A stretch of DNA of 64,000 nt from Alphaproteobacteria bacterium (GCA_030835385.1 JAURPI010000042.1:248001-312000), one strand, 5' to 3'. Counted from the first letter of the stretch, positions 50,415 through 60,580 are shown. Notes: generated by a model not told the origin, from the letters alone. Program-made: numbers and translations.

Positions 50415-51854
50415 TTAGCTTTCCAGCATCCGGGTCAGAAGGTCGACATCCTCAGCGAAAGCGACATCACCGGCCATCAGCTCTTCGACCTTCCGGACCG
50501 CATGAATAACGGTGGTGTGATCCCGGCCCCCGAAGGCGCGGCCAATCTCAGGCAAAGAACGGGAGGTCAGCTGTTTCGACAGGTACATGGCAATCTGGCG
50601 GGGGCGGGCGACAGTCCGCGACCGCCGGGCTGAGCTCATATCAGACAACCTGATTTGGAAGTGCTCGGCGACCCGCTTCTGGATTTCATCCATCGTCACC
50701 CGGCGATCATGGGCGCGGAGGAGGTCATGGAGGAGGGTATGAGCCAGCTCGAGTGAGATATCACCCCCAACCAATTGCACGTTGGCGCTGAGACGGGTCA
50801 GCGCACCCTCAAGCTCCCGTACATTCGAGGTGATGCGATGGGCGAGAAACTCTTTCACCTTCTGCGGCACAGTAACACCAAGATGCTCGGCTTTGGCGTC
50901 CAGAATACCAAGACGCAACTCAAAGGTAGTGGGATGGAGATCTGCTACTAGGCCCGACGACAACCGTGAACGCAATCGATCTCCGATCTCTTCAAGATCG
51001 GACGGTGATTTATCAGCAGACAAGACAATCTGCCGCCCTTGGTCAACCAGGGCATTAAACGTGTGGAAGAACTCTTCTTGTGTTGAGTTTTTTCCGGAAA
51101 TGAATTGAACGTCGTCGATCATCAACACGTCAGCGGAGCGAAACTGCTCTTTGAAAGACACCGTGTCGTGATTGCGCAGCGCGCGCACAAAACTGTACAT
51201 GAATTTCTCTGCCGACAGGTACACGACGCGGCGTTTTGGCGAGCGCAATCGGATCTGCCAGGCGATGGCATGCATGAGATGGGTCTTGCCCAACCCGACG
51301 CCACCGTAAAGGAAGAGTGGATTAAAACTGACGTGGTCGGAGTCGGCGACGCGCTGAGCGGCCGCATAGGCAAACTCATTTGGCTTGCCGACGACAAAGT
51401 TGTCGAAGGTATAGCGGGCATCGAGAGGGGCGGACAGAGAATCGGCAAAGACATCGCCCCCAGATGCTGTCGTATTCGCTTCTAAGACAGGAGGCTTAGG
51501 AGGGGGCTGAGAGGGCTGGGTCTCTGCATCAGGGCCCGCGGCCTTGGCCTCGCTCGGCGAGTCGACATCAACTAAGACACGACGGACATCTGGGTTTTCG
51601 CCAGCCCACAAAGCACGAATACGATCTGCGTAATGGGTCATCACCCAATCCCGCATAAAACGCGTTGAAACTTTTAAGTTAACCGCCCCGTCATTAACCC
51701 CACCGAACTCAATTGGATTGACCCAGCTTTTGTAAGCTGATTCTCCGAATTCATGTTTCAGTCTGAGTTTGACGCGATGCCACTCCGCGTGACCTGACGA
51801 TCCCACTTCCCCTCGTTTCACCTTAGCGTCCTTGTCGTCTTTCCCACGTACCAT
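50415..51854 (-). CDS. dnaA: Chromosomal replication initiator DnaA
   Basis: About 479 residues from ATG 51854 (a GTG lies one codon upstream). Domain I near WHRVKLRLKHEFGESAYKSW, AAA+ domain with LFLYGGVGLGKTHLMHAIAW (Walker A) and VLMIDDVQFISGKNSTQEEF (Walker B), and the DNA-binding domain IV with GRAFGGRDHTTVIHAVRKVE. Binds DnaA boxes and opens oriC. rpsT lies upstream on the same strand. Confidence 0.98.
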   Translation of the reverse strand: MVRGKDDKDAKVKRGEVGSSGHAEWHRVKLRLKHEFGESAYKSWVNPIEFGGVNDGAVNLKVSTRFMRDWVMTHYADRIRALWAGENPDVRRVLVDVDSPSEAKAAGPDAETQPSQPPPKPPVLEANTTASGGDVFADSLSAPLDARYTFDNFVVGKPNEFAYAAAQRVADSDHVSFNPLFLYGGVGLGKTHLMHAIAWQIRLRSPKRRVVYLSAEKFMYSFVRALRNHDTVSFKEQFRSADVLMIDDVQFISGKNSTQEEFFHTFNALVDQGRQIVLSADKSPSDLEEIGDRLRSRLSSGLVADLHPTTFELRLGILDAKAEHLGVTVPQKVKEFLAHRITSNVRELEGALTRLSANVQLVGGDISLELAHTLLHDLLRAHDRRVTMDEIQKRVAEHFQIRLSDMSSARRSRTVARPRQIAMYLSKQLTSRSLPEIGRAFGGRDHTTVIHAVRKVEELMAGDVAFAEDVDLLTRMLES

Positions 51855-52283
51855 CACTGATGCTGAAAATTCCCCCGCAAAATTTTTCAGCTAACGCGAT
51901 CGACTCTGGGTGGTTGCACGTCGGTCCTTTGTCGCTATCCCCGCGCTCTTCTTTAGGCGAGAGCATTAGACTCGGGTGGTCGCGATTTACTGAACATTAG
52001 CTCTCAAGAACCGAAAGACAAGGCGAAAGATCGCTTGACAGTTTGTTCCGAAAATCACTTGTCCGAGTCACGATTCTAATTCGTGATTTACGCAACCACA
52101 GGACGACCATCTCGCCCATAAATTTTAAGCAACGTAATGATCAATCGCCGTTGAGAAATAGAATGTCACGAAGCGTATCCCGCAAAACCTTCGGGGCACA
52201 ATGGGACAAAACTGGAACTAAAAAGCTTCTGCAGCTGGTGTTCAAAAGACGGTCAAATAAGACCGAATTTTACGCGCACAGAG
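51855..52283. other. dnaA upstream region
   Basis: 429 bp between rpsT and dnaA on the minus strand. It has a short inverted repeat (TCACGA with TCGTGA, spaced 7, about 52068-52088) that includes one GATTC site, and a weak rpsT terminator hairpin. No TTATNCACA DnaA box was found by eye, so it does not look like oriC. Confidence 0.5.
52240..52265 (-). terminator. Weak terminator candidate after rpsT
   Basis: A 5-bp stem (52250-52254 with 52261-52265), a 6-nt loop, followed on the minus strand by TCTTTTG. Short stem, so low confidence. Confidence 0.35.
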
Positions 52284-52550
52284 TTAAGCGGACATCGCCT
52301 TTATGCGAGCGTTAAGACGAGAGATTTTTCTGGACACTGTGTTGGAATGAAGAATGCCCTTGGTCCGGCCGCGCATCAGTTCAGGCATCGCTGCTTTGAA
52401 CGCATCCTTGGCCGCGGCTTGATCGCCAGAATCAATAGCCGTCTCTACTTTTTTGACAGAGGTACGGATTCGTCCCATGCGGGAATGATTAATTTCAAAC
52501 CGGCGGGCGTTGCGGCGAATTCGTTTCTTGGCCGAAGCGTGGTGGGCCAT
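52284..52550 (-). CDS. rpsT: 30S ribosomal protein S20
   Basis: 88 residues, basic and helical, beginning [20 protein letters not shown] and including [20 protein letters not shown] and [20 protein letters not shown], as in S20. Binds 16S rRNA in the 30S body. It lies between the enoyl-CoA hydratase gene and dnaA, the common alphaproteobacterial order. A perfect 6-bp hairpin (52585-52600) lies in its leader. Confidence 0.97.
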   Translation of the reverse strand: MAHHASAKKRIRRNARRFEINHSRMGRIRTSVKKVETAIDSGDQAAAKDAFKAAMPELMRGRTKGILHSNTVSRKISRLNARIKAMSA

Positions 52551-52641
52551 TTGGCAATCCTGTCTAAACTGGCAGTCAAAGCGGGCCTTATAGTTAAGGC
52601 ACGCCTGGACGTCAACCTTTCAGGCGAAAACGCCCGAATCC

Positions 52642-53418
52642 CTATCTGTGTTTGAAGGTGGGCTGGCGCTTATCAACGAAGGCAGCCATGCCTTCTTTTT
52701 GGTCTTCTAGAGCGAATGTCGCATGGAACATGCGGCGCTCGAATCTAATGCCTTCAGCCAACGAACTCTCGAAAGCCCGGTTGACCGACTCTTTGGCCAT
52801 CATCACCGAGGGCAAAGACATGTCAGCAATACGTTCGGCAGCCTTCATCGCTTCGTCGATTAAATCATCGGCTGGGATAACCCGGCTGACCAGTCCGACG
52901 CGCTCGGCTTCGCCGGCATCCATCTGCCGTCCCGTCAGCACCATATCCATTGCCTTCACTTTTCCGACCGCGCGGGTCAATCTCTGGGTACCGCCGGCAC
53001 CGGGAATAATACCCAGCGTAATCTCGGGCTGACCGAATTTTGCTGAGTCCGCAGCCAGAATAATGTCGCACATCATTGCGACCTCACAACCACCGCCAAG
53101 CGCATAGCCGGCGACCGCAGCGATAATTGGTTTGCGACAGGTGGTGATTCGCTCCCAGCCTTTGGTGATGAACTCACCGACATAGCAATCGACAAATGTT
53201 TTGTCGGCCATCTCTTTAATATCCGCGCCAGCCGCGAAGGCTTTTTCACTGCCGGTGATAACGATCGCGCGAACACCGTCATCGTCTTCAAAACCATCTA
53301 GGGCCTGGCCAAGATCGGACACCAAACCGGATGACAAAGCATTGAGCGCCTTGGGCCGGTTGAGTGTGATCAGGCCGACGTGGCCGCGGGTTTCGACGAG
53401 TATATTTTCGTAAGCCAT
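52642..53418 (-). CDS. Enoyl-CoA hydratase
   Basis: 258 residues from the ATG giving [20 protein letters not shown]. Both crotonase-fold glutamates are visible: [14 protein letters not shown] and [20 protein letters not shown]; the oxyanion-hole segment is [12 protein letters not shown]. It hydrates trans-2-enoyl-CoA in fatty acid beta-oxidation. A longer in-frame reading begins inside the upstream gene and is not supported. Confidence 0.93.
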   Translation of the reverse strand: MAYENILVETRGHVGLITLNRPKALNALSSGLVSDLGQALDGFEDDDGVRAIVITGSEKAFAAGADIKEMADKTFVDCYVGEFITKGWERITTCRKPIIAAVAGYALGGGCEVAMMCDIILAADSAKFGQPEITLGIIPGAGGTQRLTRAVGKVKAMDMVLTGRQMDAGEAERVGLVSRVIPADDLIDEAMKAAERIADMSLPSVMMAKESVNRAFESSLAEGIRFERRMFHATFALEDQKEGMAAFVDKRQPTFKHR

Positions 53419-53476
53419 TGGAAGCAGGTGTCCTTGCGTAATGAATAGGGTTGGTATTGGAGAAAACGATTGCCGA

Positions 53477-53845
53477 TCAGTTGGCCGTGGGTTCGACAAG
53501 AAACCGCACTTCTAACTTTTGGCCCTCGGCCGTGAACTCAACTTTTAGTGTTTCGCCTTCTCTTTGAAATTCGGTGCCGTCAACAATCGTCCAACCCAGC
53601 TGTGGTAGGGTCTCAGTGTAAAATTGAAGCACTGATGACTGGGAAACTGTGCCAACGGCGGTGGCCTGTACAATGCGGCCCTGGGGTGTGTCAAACAGGA
53701 TGCTGTTGCCGACCACCTGAGACAATCCCGTCATGAGGGGTAAATCTTCAAATCCATAGACGAAAACATCGGCCCCACGGCTAGATATAGCCCCGAAACT
53801 GAGCGCAAAAAGGATCAGAGAAATAAGTCCAAAACGGTGTTTCAT
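53477..53845 (-). CDS. Small secreted protein of unknown function next to mutM
   Basis: 122 residues from the ATG overlapping the mutM stop (ATGA). Signal peptide ([20 protein letters not shown]), then a mature part of about 95 residues with [20 protein letters not shown] and [21 protein letters not shown] conserved-looking gene at this position between mutM and the enoyl-CoA hydratase is common in alphaproteobacteria (known synteny), but no function is established. Probably periplasmic. Confidence 0.8.
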   Translation of the reverse strand: MKHRFGLISLILFALSFGAISSRGADVFVYGFEDLPLMTGLSQVVGNSILFDTPQGRIVQATAVGTVSQSSVLQFYTETLPQLGWTIVDGTEFQREGETLKVEFTAEGQKLEVRFLVEPTAN

Positions 53846-54678
53846 CTTTGGCACCTAGAGCAAAAAAAAGTCGACCGTCCCGCCTGGACGATTCGTTTAA
53901 CCACAATGCCGTCTTTTCCATCCGGATCGCAGGAACAAGGTTCACCTTCTCGTCCATAAACATTCCAGCTGAATTTAAAGTATCCCAATTCACCGGATGG
54001 TTGTGCATAGTCTCGCAAGGTTGATCCACCGGCGGCGATGGCCTCAGTCAGAACATCCTTTATGACTGGGACCAATCGATCGGACCGTTTTCCACTCACG
54101 GAGCTCGCCTTACGGCGTGGGGAAATACCAGCCCGAAACAAAGCCTCGCAGACATAAATATTACCCAGACCCGCGACCACACGTTGATCAAGTAAGGCGG
54201 CCTTTATTGTTGTGCCCTTTCCTTTGAGAGCGGCGGACAACACTTCGGCATTAAACCCGTTGCCAAGTGGATCAGATCCCATGCGTGCCAGCAGTTTGTG
54301 GTTCTCAAGGTCCTCTTCAGTGGTCAGCGTGAGGAGGCCAAACCGGCGAGGGTCATTAAACAACACCCGGGTCCCATCTTCGGTATCAAAGACCACATGA
54401 TCATGTTTGCCTGGCGCTGTCGTTGGCTGGGTGATGGCCATGCGCCCCGACATTCCGAGATGGGCCAGTGCGACCTGACCATCGTCAAGGTGCATACATA
54501 TGTACTTGGCCTGGCGCGCAATCCGCGTGATGGCTCTGCCGGTCATTCGGCCCGCCAGCCCCTTAGGAAAGGGGATACGCATATTGGGACGCCGAACTTC
54601 AACATGAGAGAGACGTCGACCTTCAAGGACCGCGGCCAGACCGCGGCAGGTTGTTTCGACTTCGGGTAATTCTGGCAT
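53842..54678 (-). CDS. mutM: Formamidopyrimidine-DNA glycosylase
   Basis: 278 residues. The catalytic N-terminus is PELPEVETTCRGLAAVLEGR, with LAHLGMSGRM and NDPRRFGLLTL; helix-two-turn-helix near QRVVAGLGNIYVCEALFRAG; C-terminal zinc finger around CSC and CSRCQR. It removes 8-oxoguanine and ring-opened purines and nicks DNA. The first zinc-binding pair is C-x-C rather than the usual C-x2-C or C-x4-C. Divergent from ubiE; coupled to the small secreted-protein gene. Confidence 0.96.
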   Translation of the reverse strand: MPELPEVETTCRGLAAVLEGRRLSHVEVRRPNMRIPFPKGLAGRMTGRAITRIARQAKYICMHLDDGQVALAHLGMSGRMAITQPTTAPGKHDHVVFDTEDGTRVLFNDPRRFGLLTLTTEEDLENHKLLARMGSDPLGNGFNAEVLSAALKGKGTTIKAALLDQRVVAGLGNIYVCEALFRAGISPRRKASSVSGKRSDRLVPVIKDVLTEAIAAGGSTLRDYAQPSGELGYFKFSWNVYGREGEPCSCDPDGKDGIVVKRIVQAGRSTFFCSRCQR

Positions 54679-54783
54679 GCGGCAGACACTGCGCTATGGC
54701 GTCCCGGTTTGTCGAGGCCCTGGTGAAGAGCCTGGTTATAGGGATGGTCCATATTAGGCGCTTCGTTTAAGCTGCCCGCCAAT

Positions 54784-55557
54784 ATGAGCGTCGACGCACA
54801 AACATCTGAAAAGGCAACCCATTTCGGGTTCGAGACCGTTGCCACCTCCGAGAAGGCTGGGCGCGTCCGTGCTGTTTTTGACGCAGTGGCGCCAAAATAC
54901 GACCTCATGAACGACCTCATGAGCGGCGGCGTGCACCGATTGTGGAAAGATGCCATGGCCGATTGGTTGGCGCCGCGCGCAGACTGGTCGATTATCGATG
55001 TTGCCGGGGGCACGGGAGACATCGCCTTTCGCCTGCTCGAACGTATGAAATCAGACCAAGGTTCAGGGTCAGTTACGGTCTGCGACATCAATCAAGCGAT
55101 GCTGGAACACGGTCGCGACCGCGCGCTCGACCAGGGGAGGTTGCAGGGCCTGGAGTGGGCCGTGGGAAATGCCGAGTCACTGCCCTTTCCTGATATGCAT
55201 TTTGACGCCTACACCATTGCCTTTGGATTGAGAAACGTCACGGAGATCGAGACTGCGCTGGGGGAAGCGCGGCGGGTTCTCAAGCCTGGTGGGCGATTTC
55301 TGTGTCTAGAGTTTAGCACAGTCGTCCTGCCTGTTTTAGACAAGCTTTACGACACCTATTCTTTTTCAGTGTTACCCCGTCTCGGACAAATGGTGGCCGG
55401 TGACAGCGATGCCTACCAGTATCTGGCGGAAAGCATTCGTCGTTTTCCCGAACAAGACACTCTGGTCGATATGATGGGCGAGGCCGGTTTTGGCCGGGTC
55501 AGCTATCGTAATCTTGCCGGTGGAATAGCCGCCATCCATTCCGGCTGGCGACTTTAG
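54784..55557 (+). CDS. ubiE: Ubiquinone/menaquinone C-methyltransferase
   Basis: 257 residues. SAM-binding motif [17 protein letters not shown], post [12 protein letters not shown], motif [22 protein letters not shown] and motif [20 protein letters not shown], as in UbiE. Methylates the ring during ubiquinone synthesis (and demethylmenaquinone if present). Followed by ubiB after 49 bp on the same strand. Confidence 0.96.
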   Translation: MSVDAQTSEKATHFGFETVATSEKAGRVRAVFDAVAPKYDLMNDLMSGGVHRLWKDAMADWLAPRADWSIIDVAGGTGDIAFRLLERMKSDQGSGSVTVCDINQAMLEHGRDRALDQGRLQGLEWAVGNAESLPFPDMHFDAYTIAFGLRNVTEIETALGEARRVLKPGGRFLCLEFSTVVLPVLDKLYDTYSFSVLPRLGQMVAGDSDAYQYLAESIRRFPEQDTLVDMMGEAGFGRVSYRNLAGGIAAIHSGWRL

Positions 55558-55606
55558 GCGGACAGGGCCGCAGCACCTCTTCTTTTGGAAAATCGATTCC
55601 CGTTCA

Positions 55607-57151
55607 ATGATCCGCACGATCCGTAACCTTAGCCGCCTCTTTGCCATTGGTCGCGCCCTCGCGAAACACGATGCATTGTTTCTGTTTGAGGGGTATGCCG
55701 AAGGTCGCGTTTTGGCTCGGCTTATGCGTCTGACCGCAAAACCTGATCCGGCCTTGAGTGAGTTGCGACCAGGACAACGACTGGCCCAAGCCTTAACGTC
55801 TCTAGGCCCAACATTCATCAAACTCGGACAAGCCCTCTCAACACGACCCGATTTGCTCGGCCAAGACATCACAGACGACCTGACCAATTTACAGGATCGC
55901 CTCCCACCCTTCGCCTTCGAAGACGCAACCAAAATCATTGCAGCTGACTTTGATGGGGGTGCGAACGCCCTATTTAAGTCCATCGACCCGATCCCGGTCG
56001 CGGCGGCGTCAATTGCCCAGGTTCATTTCGCGACAACAACGGCGGGTGACGATGTCGCTGTAAAAATCCTTCGACCAGGCATTCGCGACGCCTTTGCTCG
56101 TGATATCGATCTGTTCTATTGGCTGGCAGACTCCATTGAAAGAACACAACCAAAACTGCAGCGGCTTAAACCCGTCGAAACGGTGCGCACATTTGAGGAA
56201 TCCGTTCGGATAGAAATGGACTTGCGGTTTGAAGCCGCCGCCGCGGAAGAGTTAAGAGAGAATTTTTCCAGCGACCCGCGGTTCCGCATGCCAGAAGTAG
56301 ATTGGCAACGAACCTCGGAACACGTCTTGACCTTAGAGCGAGTCTCCGGTGCACGGGTCGATCAACCAGACGATATCACCGCTCTCGGCCTAGACCCGGT
56401 TGAGATTGTTCGTAAGGCCGCCGAAGTGTTTTTCCGCATGGTTTTTCATCAAGGCTTTTTTCATGCCGACATGCACCCAGGCAACTTGTTCGTCGCCGAT
56501 GACGGCACGCTGATCGCCATTGATTTTGGCATCATGGGACGAGTGGACTCTCGGACACGACGACATCTTGGTGAAATGCTTCTTGGGTTCTTAACCCGCG
56601 ACTACACCCGCGTGGCTGAAATTCATATCGAAGCGGGGTTTGTACCGGCATCAAAAGATGTCGGCGCTTTCGCGCAGGCCTGCCGATCCATTGCTGAACC
56701 AATTCTAGGCAAACCTCTCAACGAAATATCTCTGGCACGTCTACTCGGACAATTGTTCCAAATCACCGAAACCTTTGAAATGCAGACACAGCCACAACTC
56801 TTGCTACTGCAAAAAAGTATGTTGCTGGCGGAAGGCGTCGGGCGCGCACTATCACCCAACGTCAACATGTGGGAACTAGCTCGCCCCCTCATCGAAGAGT
56901 GGATGCTTCAAGAACTGGGACCGGAAGGGCGTATTCGAGATGCCGTTTCCGATGCAGCAACAACCATCGAAAAGTTACCGCGTCTTATCGATAGCGTGGA
57001 TGCCGCGACCCAGCAGATTCGCCAACACGGATTGAAACTGGACCCAGAAACAGCTGCAGCCATAAGAGGGGGGCCGCCCGGCCAAAGACGGCTGAATTGG
57101 TGGCCCTGGGCAATTGCCGCTGGGGCGCTGCTTTTATGGTTAATCGCTTAA
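55607..57151 (+). CDS. ubiB: Ubiquinone biosynthesis atypical kinase UbiB
   Basis: 514 residues. The KxGQ motif is PTFIKLGQALSTRPDLLGQD; the Ala-rich loop VAAASIAQVHFA, nucleotide lysine VAVKILRPGI, and the catalytic-type segments FFHADMHPGNLFVADDG and AIDFGIMG follow. Two membrane helices at the C-terminus (WPWAIAAGALLLWLIA) anchor it. ADCK-type ATPase needed for coenzyme Q synthesis. Operon with ubiE. Confidence 0.95.
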   Translation: MIRTIRNLSRLFAIGRALAKHDALFLFEGYAEGRVLARLMRLTAKPDPALSELRPGQRLAQALTSLGPTFIKLGQALSTRPDLLGQDITDDLTNLQDRLPPFAFEDATKIIAADFDGGANALFKSIDPIPVAAASIAQVHFATTTAGDDVAVKILRPGIRDAFARDIDLFYWLADSIERTQPKLQRLKPVETVRTFEESVRIEMDLRFEAAAAEELRENFSSDPRFRMPEVDWQRTSEHVLTLERVSGARVDQPDDITALGLDPVEIVRKAAEVFFRMVFHQGFFHADMHPGNLFVADDGTLIAIDFGIMGRVDSRTRRHLGEMLLGFLTRDYTRVAEIHIEAGFVPASKDVGAFAQACRSIAEPILGKPLNEISLARLLGQLFQITETFEMQTQPQLLLLQKSMLLAEGVGRALSPNVNMWELARPLIEEWMLQELGPEGRIRDAVSDAATTIEKLPRLIDSVDAATQQIRQHGLKLDPETAAAIRGGPPGQRRLNWWPWAIAAGALLLWLIA

Positions 57152-57216
57152 AGCGCGCCAAGGTGACGGCAGGACCCTGTTTCGTATAGAGTCCCGCGCC
57201 AACGACCGGCCCAACA

Positions 57217-58446
57217 ATGGTCTACCCAGGAACGCGCCCAACCGTGCTTAAGAATCGTCGCATACTTTTGATCGTTTCTGGCGGCATTGCCGCCGTGAAG
57301 ATCCCCGACTTGATCCGCCGTCTTCGCGAGCGTGGCGCGAGCGTGCGGTGTGTTCTGACCGAATCCGGCGCGCAATTTGTGACACCAATGAGCTTGGCAG
57401 CCTTGTCCGGAGGCAAAGTCTTTCAAGACCTCTTTTCCCTGACCGACGAAAGCGAGATGGGACACATCAACCTCAGTCGAGAGGCGGACATTGTTCTGGT
57501 TGCGCCGGCAACAGCCAACATCATGGCGAAGATGGCCCATGGTCAGGCTGATGATTTAGCAACCACAGCTCTTTTGGCCACCGATAAACCGGTGATGATC
57601 GCCCCCTCAATGAACGTAAAGATGTGGGAGCACTCAGCAACGAAAGCGAACCTTGCGACACTTCAAGACAGGGACATTCATGTTGTAGGCCCTGGTGCCG
57701 GAGACATGGCGTGCGGTGAAGTGGGTGATGGCCGCATGGCTGAAGTTATGGATATTGTGGCGGCTCTGACTGACTTTTTTGTCTCACGCGCCGCTCTCGG
57801 ACCGCTGTCAGGTCAATCTGCCCTTGTCACTAGTGGCCCGACCCATGAGCCCATTGACCCAGTGCGCTATATCGCCAATCGCTCTTCGGGCAAACAGGGG
57901 CACGCAATTGCGCGTGCGCTGGCAGACCTCGGCGCCAACGTCACTTTGGTCACCGGGCCGACCCAAGAACCTGACCCAGACAACATGACCGTCGTCGCCG
58001 TTGAAACGGCAGACCAAATGCTCGCGGCATGCACAGCCGCCGCGCCAGTTGATATCGCCGTATGTGCTGCCGCCGTCGCCGATTGGCGGATGGCAGAGTC
58101 CACAACGTCAAAAATTAAGAAGACCGGTGGCGCAAGCCTACAACTCAATCTGACAGAAAATCCGGACATTCTGACGACGCTCAGTAAAGCGGGCAGTAGT
58201 CGTCCACGCTTGGTGATTGGATTTGCAGCAGAGACCGAAAACATTATCGACAATGGCATAGCGAAGCGTGATTCCAAGGGTTGCGATTGGATTGTCGCTA
58301 ATGATGTGTCAGCCGGATTTGGCGGTGACGACAATACAGTCCACCTCATTACAGAAGAGGGGGCTGATAGCTGGCCCACTCTCAGTAAAAAGGCTGTCGC
58401 AGACCGGCTAGCCACGCACATTACCGATCATATAAAAAAGTCTTAG
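57217..58446 (+). CDS. coaBC: Bifunctional phosphopantothenoylcysteine decarboxylase/synthetase
   Basis: 409 residues. CoaC part: LLIVSGGIAAVKIPDLIRRL, APATANIMAKMAHGQADDL, PSMNVKMWEH and the GDMACGEVGDGRMAE segment with the active Cys. CoaB part from about residue 195: TSGPTHEPIDPVRYIANRSS and NPDILTTLSKAG. Two consecutive steps of coenzyme A synthesis. A valine GTG start inside (57243) is possible. Often found, as here, before dut. Confidence 0.95.
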   Translation: MVYPGTRPTVLKNRRILLIVSGGIAAVKIPDLIRRLRERGASVRCVLTESGAQFVTPMSLAALSGGKVFQDLFSLTDESEMGHINLSREADIVLVAPATANIMAKMAHGQADDLATTALLATDKPVMIAPSMNVKMWEHSATKANLATLQDRDIHVVGPGAGDMACGEVGDGRMAEVMDIVAALTDFFVSRAALGPLSGQSALVTSGPTHEPIDPVRYIANRSSGKQGHAIARALADLGANVTLVTGPTQEPDPDNMTVVAVETADQMLAACTAAAPVDIAVCAAAVADWRMAESTTSKIKKTGGASLQLNLTENPDILTTLSKAGSSRPRLVIGFAAETENIIDNGIAKRDSKGCDWIVANDVSAGFGGDDNTVHLITEEGADSWPTLSKKAVADRLATHITDHIKKS

Positions 58447-58470
58447 TCCCTATTTGTTGTAAGAGACACC

Positions 58471-58926
58471 ATGCCCAATAGCGTTCCAATTGCGATTAAG
58501 CGTTTGCCCCACGGGGCTGATCTCCCGTTGCCTGCTTATCAAACTGATGATGCCGCAGGCATGGACCTTTATGCCGCCGTCGACGACCCCATCACCCTGG
58601 CACCGGGCAAACACATACTTGTGCCGACTGGACTGTCCATGGCGCTGCCGCCGGGCCATGAAGCACAAGTGCGGCCTCGGTCAGGGCTGGCGGCCAAGCA
58701 TAGCGTTACTGTGCTCAACACACCGGGCACCATCGACGCTGACTATCGCGGTGAGGTGAAAGTAATTTTGATCAATCATGGTCAATCCGCTTTTGAAATC
58801 ACACGCGGAGAGCGCATTGCTCAAATGCTCATCGCGCCAGTGACCCGTGGCATCTTGGAAGAGGTCGACGACTTGCCAGAAACAATGCGTGGTGCCGGTG
58901 GGTTTGGCTCGACCGGTACAGGCTGA
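58471..58926 (+). CDS. dut: dUTP diphosphatase
   Basis: 151 residues with the five trimeric dUTPase motifs: [50 protein letters not shown] and [11 protein letters not shown]. Hydrolyses dUTP to dUMP, limiting uracil in DNA and supplying thymidylate synthesis. Between coaBC and moeB/thiF. Confidence 0.97.
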   Translation: MPNSVPIAIKRLPHGADLPLPAYQTDDAAGMDLYAAVDDPITLAPGKHILVPTGLSMALPPGHEAQVRPRSGLAAKHSVTVLNTPGTIDADYRGEVKVILINHGQSAFEITRGERIAQMLIAPVTRGILEEVDDLPETMRGAGGFGSTGTG

Positions 58927-58944
58927 CGCACAGCGATTGGTGCT

Positions 58945-59721
58945 ATGACCCTCTCAGAAGATCAGATTGAGCGCTACGCCCGCCACATCCATTTGAAAGA
59001 GGTGGGGGCGGACGGTCAGGAAAAATTGTTGGCCGCAAAAGTATTGGTGATTGGCGCCGGTGGCCTTGGGTCGCCACTGATTCAATATCTCACTGCAGCC
59101 GGCGTCGGTACCATTGGTGTCGTCGATGACGATACGGTTGATTTGTCCAACTTGCAGCGACAGGTGCTGCACACCACGAGCCATGTGGGCACTAACAAAG
59201 TTGAAAGTGCAATCGACGGCGCGCGCGCTATCAATCCCGAAGTCAAAATCGTTCCCCACAAAGAGCGCATGACCGCCGCAAACGCGTGTAGCCTAATCAG
59301 TGGATATGATGTTGTGGCTGACGGCAGCGACAATTTCGAGACTCGTTTCACAATCAACGATGCGTGCTTCTTTGAAAAAAAGACGCTGGTGTCTGCCGCC
59401 GTGTTACGATTTGACGGCCAACTATCTACCTACAAACCTCATGCGGGTGGTCCGTGTTATCGCTGCCTCTATCCCGAACCACCACCAGATGACGTTTGGA
59501 CATGCACGCAAGCGGGCATCCTGGGTGCCGTGGCCGGCGTCATGGGATCATTACAGGCAACAGAAGTGCTGAAGGAGATTCTAGGTATCGGGGACAGCAT
59601 GGCCGGGCGTCTGTTAATTTACGACGCCCTCGACCTCTCGACCCGGATGGTCAAGGTGAAGCCCGATCCAGGCTGCGTCTTATGTTCCGATCAGGCGACG
59701 ATCACTGCTGCGCCGACCTAA
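58945..59721 (+). CDS. moeB: HesA/MoeB/ThiF-family adenylyltransferase
   Basis: 258 residues, close to MoeB length, without a rhodanese domain. The ATP-binding site is VIGAGGLGSPLIQYLTAAGV with DDDTVDLSNLQRQVLH; the zinc cysteines are CYRCLYPE and CVLC, and a Cys lies in WTCTQAGILGAVAGVMGSLQ. It adenylates the C-terminal Gly of a ubiquitin-like sulfur carrier (MoaD or ThiS). Assignment to MoeB rather than ThiF is uncertain; the partner is not in the window. Confidence 0.88.
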   Translation: MTLSEDQIERYARHIHLKEVGADGQEKLLAAKVLVIGAGGLGSPLIQYLTAAGVGTIGVVDDDTVDLSNLQRQVLHTTSHVGTNKVESAIDGARAINPEVKIVPHKERMTAANACSLISGYDVVADGSDNFETRFTINDACFFEKKTLVSAAVLRFDGQLSTYKPHAGGPCYRCLYPEPPPDDVWTCTQAGILGAVAGVMGSLQATEVLKEILGIGDSMAGRLLIYDALDLSTRMVKVKPDPGCVLCSDQATITAAPT

Positions 59722-59731
59722 AACAGCAGCC

Positions 59732-60580
59732 TTACTTTTTAAAAATAACGTCGACTCGACGATTATCTTGCTCACGGGTTCCGTCAGGGCGGCTAGTCCT
59801 TGGCCGCTCTTCGCCATAGGCTTCCACCTGCATTTCACTTTGATCAATGCCTTCTTCGGCCAGCGCGTTGTAGACCGTCTCTGCTCGGCTCTGAGACAAA
59901 ATCATGTTGTATTTTCTTGAACCAGCAGAATCGGTATGGCCGATCACCAGCATGGTGGCCGGGTTATATTTGTCATGCACTTCAGAGATTTGAGTCACAA
60001 CAGCCTGAGCGGCGGAATTCAAGCTAGCAGAATCAAAATCGAAGTAGATCTGAAATTGATCCAGCATGGGTGATGCCGGAGTGGTTTGCGCCGCCGGGGC
60101 TGGATTGGCCGCTTCTAGAGCGCGGAGCGCCGTATTAAAGGTCGACCGACACGCTGCAATATCCTCGGGTTGGCGGTCTTCTTCCTGCTCTTGCATCCAG
60201 CAATCAAAACCTGACTGAGCCATCGCCGCCATCACAGGCATGCTGGAGCGCACACCATCATTCAACACAGCAACCAAACGCTCACGGGCATCACTGATCG
60301 ATTTGGAGGCATGACCCGGAATATCTCGATGATTAATCGCTTCAGGACCAAATGTCTCGCCGGTGGCAGCGCGGCGGGCTCTAGCCAAAAACTCTTTGGT
60401 ATCGGCCCAGTCCGCTTCTGATTTTTCAGACGCCGCTAAATCCGCATAGTCGGTTTGCAGGGCGCGATGAAATTCGTCGCCCCGATTGGGTAATGAGCGC
60501 GCTCCCATTACATCGTAATTGCCACCACAGGCCGCCAAGGACATAGTAGCCGTTGCCATCATCACCGCGCGTAAAATCAT
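59732..60580 (-). CDS. OmpA-family lipoprotein
   Basis: 282 residues from the ATG behind GAGGGAT; the lipobox is ATMSLAAC, so the mature protein is lipid-anchored. The middle (about 30-180) is helical and without known motif; the C-terminus is an OmpA-type peptidoglycan-binding domain: QIYFDFDSASLNSAAQAVVT, GHTDSAG, SQSRAETVYNALAEEGI and DNRRVDVIF. It probably ties the outer membrane to peptidoglycan. It is divergent from rlmN. Confidence 0.9.
   Translation of the reverse strand: MILRAVMMATATMSLAACGGNYDVMGARSLPNRGDEFHRALQTDYADLAASEKSEADWADTKEFLARARRAATGETFGPEAINHRDIPGHASKSISDARERLVAVLNDGVRSSMPVMAAMAQSGFDCWMQEQEEDRQPEDIAACRSTFNTALRALEAANPAPAAQTTPASPMLDQFQIYFDFDSASLNSAAQAVVTQISEVHDKYNPATMLVIGHTDSAGSRKYNMILSQSRAETVYNALAEEGIDQSEMQVEAYGEERPRTSRPDGTREQDNRRVDVIFKK

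Noticed and set aside
52043-52315. A 90-codon plus-strand ORF in the dnaA upstream region
   Set aside because: It overlaps rpsT on the other strand, has irregular basic composition and no ribosome site; treated as noise.
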